From contig NZ_JAUSSR010000014.1 of the NCBI RefSeq assembly GCF_030812475.1, forward strand, positions 1 to 64,000: DNA of 64,000 nt. The letters are read 5' to 3'. The notes beneath the pieces are model-generated. The model saw only the letters and a list, made by a program, of their open reading frames with translations, searched no databases and had not been told where the DNA came from. The translations under genes were made by a program, and so were the position numbers. The number at the start of each line of letters is the position of its first letter. The stretch's first letter is position 1. Origin of the DNA: Pseudomonas lini (GTDB lineage Bacteria > Pseudomonadota > Gammaproteobacteria > Pseudomonadales > Pseudomonadaceae). This document shows, piece after piece, positions 29,028-36,063 of the stretch.

Positions 29028-29679
29028 TCCTCGAGGGTGACTTGCAGCCCGGCTTTGGTCGGGCTTAGTTGTGTCTACAGACATGGAAAACCGACTAAAA
29101 ACACAACATGTAGTGAAAAACCTCAATTTCTGCCTATTTTTTAATCAGACAGTTCCAAGGTCATTTCCCGAGAAAAACGGCAGCCAATTTCGATCAAAAA
29201 TCATCCACACTCCTCTGTAAGCCCCGTACCGCATGGCTCGCAGTGATTCAACCGATCTCCACCCCGCCGCCAACCCGATCACAGCGTCAAAAAAAAGCCA
29301 TTTCAGGCGAAAAAAAAACTTCATCCGCCAAAGCCCTGTAAACCCTCGCTCCGACCGGAAAACGTGCCCTGCCGACCCTTCGCAGCGCTGATTCGACGCA
29401 CCACGGCACTGAATTTTTCCTTATAATGCGGCCTTAAACGGGCCTGCAATATTCCCTTACAGGGGTCATAGCCAGTCTGAAGCCCACGCAGATGCCGTTC
29501 ATGTTTTCTGCGCCCGTCAGCGGCTTCGGAACACCCGTACAAAATTCTGTTTATTGCCTGCGTTGTACTGCTGCAAAAAACGATTTCCTTTAGATCCAAC
29601 GCGGCCAGTCGGTCGTGTGAAAAACCAACCTATCAGTTTTCACACGGGCAACTGGCCCTCACGCAGGAGACGACACGTC
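29028..29679. other. Long leader region upstream of nrdB
   Basis: About 650 bases without a supported gene. It contains a possible NrdR-box-like word ACACAACATGTAGTGA (29101-29116), a TATAAT (29422-29427) with no clear -35, and a perfect 10-bp inverted repeat (29614-29646) just before the nrdB ribosome-binding site. nrdA is not present. Confidence 0.45.
29614..29646 (+). promoter_or_regulatory. Perfect inverted repeat ahead of nrdB
   Basis: CGTGTGAAAA (29614-29623) and TTTTCACACG (29637-29646) flank a 13-base loop, followed by a small GGGC/GCCC hairpin and the AGGAGA ribosome site. It could be an operator or an mRNA leader hairpin. Confidence 0.5.
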
Positions 29680-30930
29680 ATGCTGAGCTGGGACGAATTC
29701 GACAAAGAAGACAGCGGCGAAACCGTGGTCAAAGGCGCCAACGCCGGCCACGCGACCGAAGCCAACATGGACCGCCTCGATGCTGCCGGTGGCGTTGCGG
29801 CCCAGGAAGCTCGCGCTGTGACTGCGTCCGATTCCGCCGCAATCGCCCGCGCCAAAGCTGCCCTGGACAACCTCGACGTTGCCGAAGGCCTGGCCGAACT
29901 CGAAGGCGCCTCCGCCCGCGTAGCGGTCGACGAAAAGCGCATGATCAACTGCCGCGCCGACCTCAACCAGCTCGTACCCTTCAAGTACGACTGGGCCTGG
30001 CAGAAGTACCTGGACGGCTGCGCAAACCACTGGATGCCGCAAGAAGTCAACATGACCGCCGACATCGCCCTCTGGAAAAACCCGGAAGGCCTGACCGACG
30101 ACGAGCGCCGCATCGTCATGCGCAACCTCGGCTTCTTCTCCACCGCCGACTCCCTGGTCGCCAACAACCTGGTCCTGGCCGTGTACCGCCTGATCACCAA
30201 CCCGGAGTGCCGCCAGTACATCCTGCGCCAGGCCTTCGAAGAGGCGATCCACACCCACGCCTACCAGTACTGCATCGAATCGCTGGCCATGGATGAAGGC
30301 GAGATCTTCAACATGTACCACGAGATCCCGTCGGTCGCGAAAAAAGCCACCTGGGGCCTCAAATACACCCGCTCGATCTCCGATCCGAAGTTCGAAACCG
30401 GCACCGTCGAAACCGACAAAGAATTGCTGCGCAACCTGATCGCCTACTACTGCGTCCTGGAAGGCATCTTCTTCTACTGCGGCTTCACCCAGATCCTCTC
30501 CATGGGCCGCCGCAACAAAATGACCGGCGTCGCCGAGCAGTTCCAGTACATCCTGCGCGACGAATCCATGCACCTGAACTTCGGCATCGACGTGATCAAC
30601 CAGATCAAAATCGAAAACCCGCATTTGTGGGATGCCGAGATGAAGGAAGAGGCTTCGCAGATGATTCTGCAGGGCACTCAGCTGGAGATCGAATACGCGC
30701 GGGATACCATGCCTCGTGGCGTGCTCGGCATGAATGCGGCGATGATGGAGGATTACCTCAAGTTTATTGCTAACCGTCGTCTGTCGCAGATTGGGTTGAA
30801 GGAAGAGTATCCAGGGACGACTAACCCGTTCCCTTGGATGAGCGAGATCATGGACTTGAAGAAAGAGAAGAATTTCTTTGAGACGCGGGTTATTGAGTAT
30901 CAGACTGGTGGGGCGTTGAGCTGGGATTGA
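29680..30930 (+). CDS. nrdB: Ribonucleoside-diphosphate reductase class I beta subunit
   Basis: This 416-residue R2 protein houses the di-iron tyrosyl radical for deoxyribonucleotide synthesis. Iron ligands lie in QAFEEAIHTHAYQYC (E and H) and RDESMHLNFG (E and H). The N-terminal 60 residues are Ala/Glu-rich and low in complexity. Start MLSWDEFDKEDS follows CAGGAGACG; longer frames upstream cross the inverted repeat. The catalytic subunit gene nrdA, usually nearby, is absent from the window, and 650 non-coding bases precede nrdB. Confidence 0.95.
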   Translation: MLSWDEFDKEDSGETVVKGANAGHATEANMDRLDAAGGVAAQEARAVTASDSAAIARAKAALDNLDVAEGLAELEGASARVAVDEKRMINCRADLNQLVPFKYDWAWQKYLDGCANHWMPQEVNMTADIALWKNPEGLTDDERRIVMRNLGFFSTADSLVANNLVLAVYRLITNPECRQYILRQAFEEAIHTHAYQYCIESLAMDEGEIFNMYHEIPSVAKKATWGLKYTRSISDPKFETGTVETDKELLRNLIAYYCVLEGIFFYCGFTQILSMGRRNKMTGVAEQFQYILRDESMHLNFGIDVINQIKIENPHLWDAEMKEEASQMILQGTQLEIEYARDTMPRGVLGMNAAMMEDYLKFIANRRLSQIGLKEEYPGTTNPFPWMSEIMDLKKEKNFFETRVIEYQTGGALSWD

Positions 30931-30954
30931 TGCGCTAAAAAGCTGATCCAACTT

Positions 30955-30987
30955 AAAAAGCCTCGAAAAATTTCGAGGCTTTTTTTC
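30955..30987 (+). terminator. Intrinsic terminator of nrdB
   Basis: AAAGCCTCGAAA/TTTCGAGGCTTT is a perfect stem with a 2-base loop and T-tract. The A-rich 5' side makes it bidirectional, so it may also stop the minus-strand RES operon. It marks the left limit of the A+T-rich block. Confidence 0.93.
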
Positions 30988-31026
30988 ATGCCAAATATAA
31001 AAATCAAAAACTATACTTAAGCAACA

Positions 31027-32065
31027 TTAAACAGGATCAGCTAAAAACTCGTGCCTCGTTTTTACAACCTGACCACGATAGGGCTCTCTCGCAATAAAAT
31101 TCCCACTATTAAATATAACGTAGTTTCGGCCCTGGCCAAATGAGCTATTAAAAACAATCCCATCATAATTGGCTACTGACTTAACAAATTCACACACATA
31201 CTGCGTAGGAATATATTCAATATGAGACTTATCAGGCAATACAGGTTTAGATAACTCAAGCGAGAATCGTTCAAGCAAATCGAGAAAACAAAGAACATCC
31301 TGCATCTGCTGCTCTTCAAATTTTAGAACTGAAGAGTCGCACCGAGGATTTGTTAAACTTAGCAAATTTAAATCGGCAACCGCAACAAACTCCGAAACAT
31401 ATATTACACTAGCATTGTTAGGCCTGACCTCTGCCACGCATGTTTCTTCATTTTCAGCAAGGTACAAGTACGGTATCCCGATCGGATTTGCTCTTCCGCC
31501 AGATGCCACCATAGGAGGCGGCGTCCCCATCTGACTAGCAGCCAAAGGACTCTCAGATATCCGCGCCCTGAACAAGACTTCACCCGCATCAAAAGGTGAC
31601 TTCAACTGTTCAAGAATTGCTAAGAAAACCTCGAAGCTTGCATTGCTTGCCGAAGGGCTTAACACTTGAGAAATTAACGTACTTCGGGGGAAAAATCTGT
31701 TTTGATGTTTAAGCTCTTCTTTAAAATCCAACCACTGACTTGAATACAACGACACATCAAATTTAAATACGTACTTTAATTCAGCGATCTCATCACCAAA
31801 CATCTCGCGTACTAGTTTTTCGGGATCCTTCACCACCGTCGGGCTAAACAACCCAAATTGCTTATACAATAGGGCGACCAACTCCTCACCATCATCGGAA
31901 ACTTCCAAACTATACAAAATTAGTTCCACCGATGAAAAAAAAGACATCAGCACTAACTGTTGGAACCCTATTTGAATCGCAGTGGGCACAATTTCCAATA
32001 GCACCTTTCGATGCTGCTTCGATTAAAACCGAGTCAGTAAAGCAATGAATGCAACACCTGGCCAT
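31027..32065 (-). pseudogene. RES-domain protein with HEPN/RES N-terminal zinc domain, frameshifted at a homopolymer
   Basis: Two overlapping minus-strand frames together encode one protein. The first (from ATG 32065, MARCCIHCFTDSVLIEAA) carries a CxxC...CxxC zinc ribbon typical of the HEPN/RES N-terminal domain. The second resumes at SSVELILYSLEVSDDGEE and contains the RES domain with its Arg (VLFRARIS), Glu (LAENEETCVAEVRP) and Ser (GIVFNSSFGQG). They are separated by a run of eight T's (plus-strand A's 31935-31942); one T fewer gives a continuous 345-residue protein. RES proteins of the ParT/MbcT kind attack NAD+. It is the last gene of the operon; its ATG lies one base after the sce7725-like stop (TGAAATG). 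This may be a true mutation, a phase-variable tract, slippage or an assembly error. Confidence 0.8.
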
Positions 32066-32066
32066 T

Positions 32067-32981
32067 TCAATGCTCCTGGATATAGCTGCATGTAGTCTCA
32101 ATATGATGCTTTATCGATATTTTCTTTACATGCCCTAGCCCTGGATAATGCCTGGACGCATGAAGATTAAAAAAATCACCCAATCCAGTTGTCTCAGTAA
32201 ACCTACTAGGATTAGCGCGCACATACTGGACAAGTTTATTCAGAGCATCCATGAATTTCCCGCCCGGGTTTGTCGGGGTACGATCATCATAGGAAGAAAA
32301 ATGCCGCACATGCATGGCATCGTACTCTTCACGATTTATATATGACAAATGCACAGCCACAACATATGCAGGCCCGCCCGACTCGGAATAATCCTCACTC
32401 AAAATAGTAAAATCGCCAAAACCAACAACATCATCGAGCCTTCTGTACTCAGTATGCAAACCCGAGAACAATGAATCTTCTGCATAATCCGAGTTCTTAA
32501 CTTCTTTTTTGAAGCTATCCCCATAAACAACTTTATTTCTAAGCTCTGCAAACGCAGCGGAACTGACTCGATTCTGATTCACCAACGTGTACATCGACTG
32601 ATTAACAACATGAACCAGAGATCTATCCACGCTACTTTCGAGATACACCGCAGCTCTACCACCAAACGATTGGAAAAGATTGATCGCCGCAGCATCTTGA
32701 GGATTTTTTATTTTTACACAAGGTAGATATGAACCCTCTGCCCCCTCTAAAAAGGTGCTTATGAGGTCCTCACCGCCAGCATAATCACCTAACGACGGGT
32801 TAACAACTACGAGCGGGATTATCTCATTTTCTGCAAGCAGCTGTATTGTGCGCTCTAATGGGGCTATATTTTCCCTTACCGGCTCTATTACAGGCTTTAT
32901 ATATTGAGCGTTAATTATCGTTGACAGCTCACGCAAAGCTATCAGTTCATTCTGCTTACCCTTTAATATAGGAAAATACAT
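32067..32981 (-). CDS. sce7725-like (beta-protein family) protein
   Basis: This 304-residue protein starts MYFPILKGKQNELIALRELS and has the family hallmarks as I know them: KGKxxELxAL near the N-terminus, a barrel-like alternation of strands and helices (IIPLVVVNPSLGD, RAAVYLESSVD), and a C-terminal GLGDFFNLHASRHYPGLGH-type ending. The name comes from a Sorangium gene next to sce7726, and the same pair occurs here. Function is unknown. It is A+T-rich like its neighbours. It starts 11 bases after the sce7726-like stop and is translationally coupled to the RES gene. I reject the TTG one codon earlier in favour of the ATG. Confidence 0.72.
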   Translation of the reverse strand: MYFPILKGKQNELIALRELSTIINAQYIKPVIEPVRENIAPLERTIQLLAENEIIPLVVVNPSLGDYAGGEDLISTFLEGAEGSYLPCVKIKNPQDAAAINLFQSFGGRAAVYLESSVDRSLVHVVNQSMYTLVNQNRVSSAAFAELRNKVVYGDSFKKEVKNSDYAEDSLFSGLHTEYRRLDDVVGFGDFTILSEDYSESGGPAYVVAVHLSYINREEYDAMHVRHFSSYDDRTPTNPGGKFMDALNKLVQYVRANPSRFTETTGLGDFFNLHASRHYPGLGHVKKISIKHHIETTCSYIQEH

Positions 32982-32992
32982 CAAACATCCCT

Positions 32993-33829
32993 TTAAATTG
33001 GAGAGTCAAGCACCCTCATAAGATTATTTTTATTAGCATGAGACAGTTTCACACTAAGACTAGCCATAAGCAATGTGCGAGGTACAGCGAGTGAAAACTC
33101 TCGACTTAAGCGTCGTGTTTCCTTTAAAGTCTTACAAAAAATTGATCGCAACAACTCTGCATCGGCCCTCAAGAAAACATCTTCACACCAATTAAAAACA
33201 TCTGTATTTGAAAGACCAAAAGGTGCTTGTTCAAGCTGACAAGCCATTGAAAAATATTCGGGCTTACGCAACGATCTAATTAAAATCTTCGGATCTATCT
33301 TACTTTTAGCAAGCCTGGCACTTCGAACCTCCGACAGAGTATTTCTAGCAGTCAGCACGATCAACCCAACACCATCATGAATGTTTTTTAACGCATACTC
33401 CCTATGAGCTTCAGCTATAACCACATACGTCTTGTCAAATAACTTCTCATAGGCATTCAACTGATCATTTAATCTTGAAAAATTATCTAGATCCGTTTTA
33501 ATCTCGTAGCACGTACTGTTTCCATTCAAAACCACACAGTCAGCCTTATTATTTTCAACTCTAAACTCTGATATCAGGGTAGCAGTCGAAAGTCTATGCC
33601 GACCTAAAACAATCTTATTCGCTACGACATTTTTAAAGAAGTATTCAAATCTATAATTTTTACTAAGATCGTTATAGCAAACCTCATACACATCTGCAGG
33701 AGTAAACTCTCGAGGAAGAACATCCATGTAGGCACGAGAAACATCTAGCACATGTTCGACATTTCCACATGCAAGACTTTCAACGCAATTAGTAGAAAAA
33801 ATCCTACTCAACTCTCGATAATTTCTCAT
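32993..33829 (-). CDS. sce7726-like protein with possible PD-(D/E)XK nuclease core
   Basis: This 278-residue protein starts MRNYRELSRIFS. About residues 75-125 show a restriction-nuclease-like pattern: SEFRVENNKADCVVLN, then CYEIKTDLDNFSRL, i.e. D-x(n)-E-x-K, followed by DQLNAYEKLFDKTYVV. This resembles the sce7726 family. It is the first gene of the three-gene A+T-rich operon. A GTG eight codons upstream is an alternative start; neither has a strong Shine-Dalgarno site. The sampled 60-base line at 33601 is 25% G+C, against a G+C-rich chromosome, so recent transfer is likely. Confidence 0.7.
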   Translation of the reverse strand: MRNYRELSRIFSTNCVESLACGNVEHVLDVSRAYMDVLPREFTPADVYEVCYNDLSKNYRFEYFFKNVVANKIVLGRHRLSTATLISEFRVENNKADCVVLNGNSTCYEIKTDLDNFSRLNDQLNAYEKLFDKTYVVIAEAHREYALKNIHDGVGLIVLTARNTLSEVRSARLAKSKIDPKILIRSLRKPEYFSMACQLEQAPFGLSNTDVFNWCEDVFLRADAELLRSIFCKTLKETRRLSREFSLAVPRTLLMASLSVKLSHANKNNLMRVLDSPI

Positions 33830-33981
33830 TGCTATATCTGCTACCCACCGCACACGATCACTGACATTCTGGAGTCATGCTAGCAGAGAGCTTCGCGCCA
33901 AGCGCGATTTAGAAACACAAAAAATATAGATATCTACCCTTGACCACCACCCTCGGCAAATCATAACCTCTCAATCCGGTG

Positions 33982-34071
33982 CCTAAGAAACACCTCACAC
34001 AGCGGACTGACCGCACCCGACAGTAGCGGCTTTTTTGTGCCTACGTTTTCCTCGTGGACGTCAAAAAATCT
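33982..34071 (+). repeat. Decayed upstream copy of the BRO leader element
   Basis: Bases 33984-34012 (CCTAAGAAA, then CCTCACACAGCGG) resemble 34161-34187 (CCTAAGAAA, then CATCACACAGAGG) of the intact leader. After it a start-less reading frame runs in-frame through the next leader to a TAA at 34164, ending VWGFLTPGTQP. This looks like the tail of an earlier leader-plus-ORF unit, cut on its left side where the A+T-rich operon begins. Confidence 0.45.
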
Positions 34072-34077
34072 CTGTTA

Positions 34078-34187
34078 TGCCGGGAGTGGGCTAATACAAG
34101 ACCCGAAAGGGGAATATGTCCGGCCCTCTGTGTGGGGTTTCTTAACTCCCGGCACCCAGCCCTAAGAAAGCTGACATCACACAGAGG
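34078..34187 (+). promoter_or_regulatory. Pseudoknot-capable RNA leader covering a ribosome-binding site
   Basis: TGCCGGGAGT (34078-34087) pairs perfectly over 10 bp with ACTCCCGGCA (34145-34154). Inside that loop CCTCTGTGTG (34125-34134) pairs perfectly over 10 bp with CACACAGAGG (34178-34187), outside it. The order a-b-a'-b' is an H-type pseudoknot. An inner hairpin CCC-GAAA-GGG (34102-34111) has a GNRA tetraloop. The b' strand contains GAGG, the Shine-Dalgarno site of the ATG at 34196, so folding would block translation of the small ORF and, by coupling, the BRO gene. Structure is by eye; no Rfam family is recognised. Confidence 0.6.
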
Positions 34188-34195
34188 TAAAGGAT

Positions 34196-34288
34196 ATGCC
34201 TAAAAATCTCTCCTTCTCTCCGAAGGAAATCTGCTTGAGCAGCTTCATTGTCCATGCGCATCCCTTCTCGGAGGCTCGCCATGTCTGA
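34196..34288 (+). CDS. 30-codon ORF coupled to the BRO gene
   Basis: It begins MPKNLSFSPKEICLSS and ends HAHPFSEARHV. A GAGG site lies 8 bases upstream, inside the pseudoknot helix. Its stop TGA overlaps the start of the BRO gene (ATGTCTGA), and the BRO Shine-Dalgarno (CGGAGG) is inside this ORF. It may be a leader peptide or a small protein; no family is recognised. Confidence 0.5.
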   Translation: MPKNLSFSPKEICLSSFIVHAHPFSEARHV

Positions 34289-34814
34289 TCCCTACATTCC
34301 CACAATCTTCACCCGCCAAAACCTCCCTCTTAACACCCTCCTCCTTGAAAACCAGCCTTGGTTTTGCGCCCGAGATTTAGGTCGCTTGATGGGCATCTAT
34401 TTGAGCGACCGCATGGTCAGCAAGCTGGATGAGGATCAGCGGCATACGTTACTGATTGAGTATTTCGGTCACCCGCAGGAGCGATTGATGCTCAGCGAGT
34501 CTGGCGTATACGCGTTACTGGTCTATCACTACGCGCCGGGGCATCGGTTGCTACGTGAGTGGCTGACTCATCAGGTGGTACCGACGCTACGCGATGCAGG
34601 GCTTCCGCAGAGTGCGGACCGGCCGATGATGAGTTTGATGGATTGGCCGGAGATGTCATTGAGCCTGTTGCATTGGCAGGATGAAGGCTGGATTCGGCTA
34701 AGGGATATGCCTTATCTATTGCTCAATCGCACACAACGACACGTGCCGGTGGCTAAGCCTTGGTGGCGGAGGGCTGTGGAGATATTTCAGTCGTCGAGGC
34801 ATTCGGTGGGTTAG
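34281..34814 (+). CDS. BRO-N domain protein
   Basis: This 177-residue protein has a BRO-N domain over about residues 5-110: IPTIFTRQNLPLNTLLLENQPWFCARDLGRLMG, a mid-region KLDEDQRHTLLIEYFG and the end LREWLTHQVVPTLRDAG. BRO-N domains occur in phage antirepressors and bind DNA. The C-terminal 65 residues (MMSLMDWPEMSLSLLHWQD) are specific to the Pseudomonas form. Start MSDPYIP follows CGGAGG. A terminator follows. Single-copy BRO genes with this leader are not clearly part of a prophage here, since no phage structural gene is nearby. Confidence 0.82.
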   Translation: MSDPYIPTIFTRQNLPLNTLLLENQPWFCARDLGRLMGIYLSDRMVSKLDEDQRHTLLIEYFGHPQERLMLSESGVYALLVYHYAPGHRLLREWLTHQVVPTLRDAGLPQSADRPMMSLMDWPEMSLSLLHWQDEGWIRLRDMPYLLLNRTQRHVPVAKPWWRRAVEIFQSSRHSVG

Positions 34815-34842
34815 TGCTTGTGGAACCGTCTGTAGGATCGTT

Positions 34843-34863
34843 GAGCGACGCGTCGCTCTTTTC
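34843..34863 (+). terminator. Intrinsic terminator of the BRO gene
   Basis: GAGCGA-CGCG-TCGCTC followed by TTTTCT, 29 bases after the stop codon. Confidence 0.75.
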
Positions 34864-34907
34864 TGTAGGAATTTTCGTAGACAGTCGTAATGGCCACTCA
34901 GTATCGT

Positions 34908-34928
34908 CCGAGGGTTTTCAACCCTCGG
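34908..34928 (+). promoter_or_regulatory. Palindrome before the HNH gene
   Basis: CCGAGGGTT-TTC-AACCCTCGG is a perfect 9-bp hairpin ending 7 bases before the HNH start codon, where a ribosome-binding site would be expected. It could be an operator or a translation-blocking hairpin. Confidence 0.5.
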
Positions 34929-34935
34929 CGATTGT

Positions 34936-35649
34936 ATGGATACGAAAAAGAGCACCAGCGATTGGAGTGACGCGGAGATTCAGGCTGCGGTCGATGCCTA
35001 TCTCAGTATGTTGTCACGCGAGCAGAGCGGTCAGACGGTCAATAAGGCTCATGAGAATCGTGTCTTACGCGAAGGAGCCTTAGCAGGTCGCACAAAAGGA
35101 TCGGTTGAATTTCGGATGCAGAACATTTCTACCGTCTTGGTTGAACTCGGCCGAGATCGCATTGTGGGCTACAAACCCGCCAAGAATGTCGGCGCGAATA
35201 TTATTCGCAGCATTCGCGACGCGCTGAACGCTCCTAGTTCTTTGACATCCGAGGATTTTGCACCGACGGCTGATGAAGCGACGCTTGAACAACGCGCCAT
35301 CAAACTTGAGAAGCAATCATTCAAGGGCGAGCCAAAAGGGATTTTAAAACCCCAACAAGTTTCGAGCTCGGGCAACTCTTTTGTACGAGATCCTGAGGTT
35401 AGAGCCTGGGTGCGCAAAGAAGCCAAAGGCATCTGCGAGGGTTGCGGAAAACCGGCTCCGTTCGAAAAGGACGGCAAGCCGTTTCTGGAGGTTCATCACG
35501 TTAAGCATTTAGCGCAGGAAGGTTCGGATCGTCCGAGCAATGCGGTGGCGCTGTGTCCGAATTGTCATCGCCGCTGTCACCATTCAAGTGACCGGGATGC
35601 ATTCACTGCTCAACTTTATGAAAAGGTTGGCCGGCTGGAAGAGGAATGA
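34936..35649 (+). CDS. HNH endonuclease
   Basis: This 237-residue protein has a C-terminal McrA-like HNH domain (about residues 165-222): zinc-binding CEGCGKPAPF, catalytic LEVHHVKHLAQEG, then NAVALCPNCHRRCHH. The N-terminal 90 residues (SDAEIQAAVDAYLSMLSRE, with KGSVEFRMQNISTVLVELG) form a helical domain common to a subset of restriction-type HNH proteins. It may cut modified or foreign DNA. No methyltransferase is nearby. The start has no good Shine-Dalgarno site; a palindrome occupies that place. Confidence 0.85.
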   Translation: MDTKKSTSDWSDAEIQAAVDAYLSMLSREQSGQTVNKAHENRVLREGALAGRTKGSVEFRMQNISTVLVELGRDRIVGYKPAKNVGANIIRSIRDALNAPSSLTSEDFAPTADEATLEQRAIKLEKQSFKGEPKGILKPQQVSSSGNSFVRDPEVRAWVRKEAKGICEGCGKPAPFEKDGKPFLEVHHVKHLAQEGSDRPSNAVALCPNCHRRCHHSSDRDAFTAQLYEKVGRLEEE

Positions 35650-35664
35650 GTGGCTGATCGAATC

Positions 35665-35793
35665 TGTGGCGAGGGAGCTTGCTCCCGTTCAACTGCGGAG
35701 CAGTCGCCATGCAAACAACTGGGTATGTCTGGCTCACCGCTGCTGGATTTGGGGCTGCTGCGCAGCCCAGCGGGAGCAAGCTCCCTCGCCACA
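35665..35793. repeat. REPIN of the GAGGGAGCTTGCTCCC type
   Basis: TGTGGCGAGGGAGCTTGCTC is followed at the far end by the exact inverse ending CTCCCTCGCCACA, with GCGGAGCAGTCGCC/GGCTGCTGCGC material inside. It is a different REP class from most others in the window. Confidence 0.85.
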
Positions 35794-35831
35794 GGGGATG
35801 AGAATGCGTGGGCTCCCCCCTGATAATCACT

Positions 35832-35945
35832 TCACAGGCGGCCCTTAAATCCATCAATGATGGCCTTTGGGGTTTTGTCAAAATCCGCAGACATCCGAAT
35901 CTTCCCCTTCAACCTTCCAGGCTTGCGCGCCTGCCGTTCAGTCAT
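35832..35945 (-). CDS. 37-aa ORF, possible orphan antitoxin tail
   Basis: It begins MTERQARKPGRLKGKIRMSA and ends DFDKTPKAIIDGFKGRL. An ideal Shine-Dalgarno site (GGAGGTG) lies just before the ATG. The pattern KGKIRMSADFDKTP...I.GFKG resembles the C-terminal toxin-binding tail of Phd-type antitoxins, which ends GKI-x4-DFD-xP-x5-F-x-G. There is no N-terminal DNA-binding part and no PIN-domain toxin after it. It may be a remnant or a self-standing small protein. Confidence 0.5.
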   Translation of the reverse strand: MTERQARKPGRLKGKIRMSADFDKTPKAIIDGFKGRL

Positions 35946-36063
35946 ATGACACCTCCACATAGTTAGCCAAGCTAGCTGATGCGACGAACTTGAATCAACA
36001 GGTGCGTCATCTCAAGCGACACGCTATTAATACGCCATCCTCCTTTGAAGGACCGAGCCCACC

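Noticed and set aside
34281..34814. BRO gene taken as evidence for a prophage
   Set aside because: No integrase, repressor cluster, or structural phage genes flank it.
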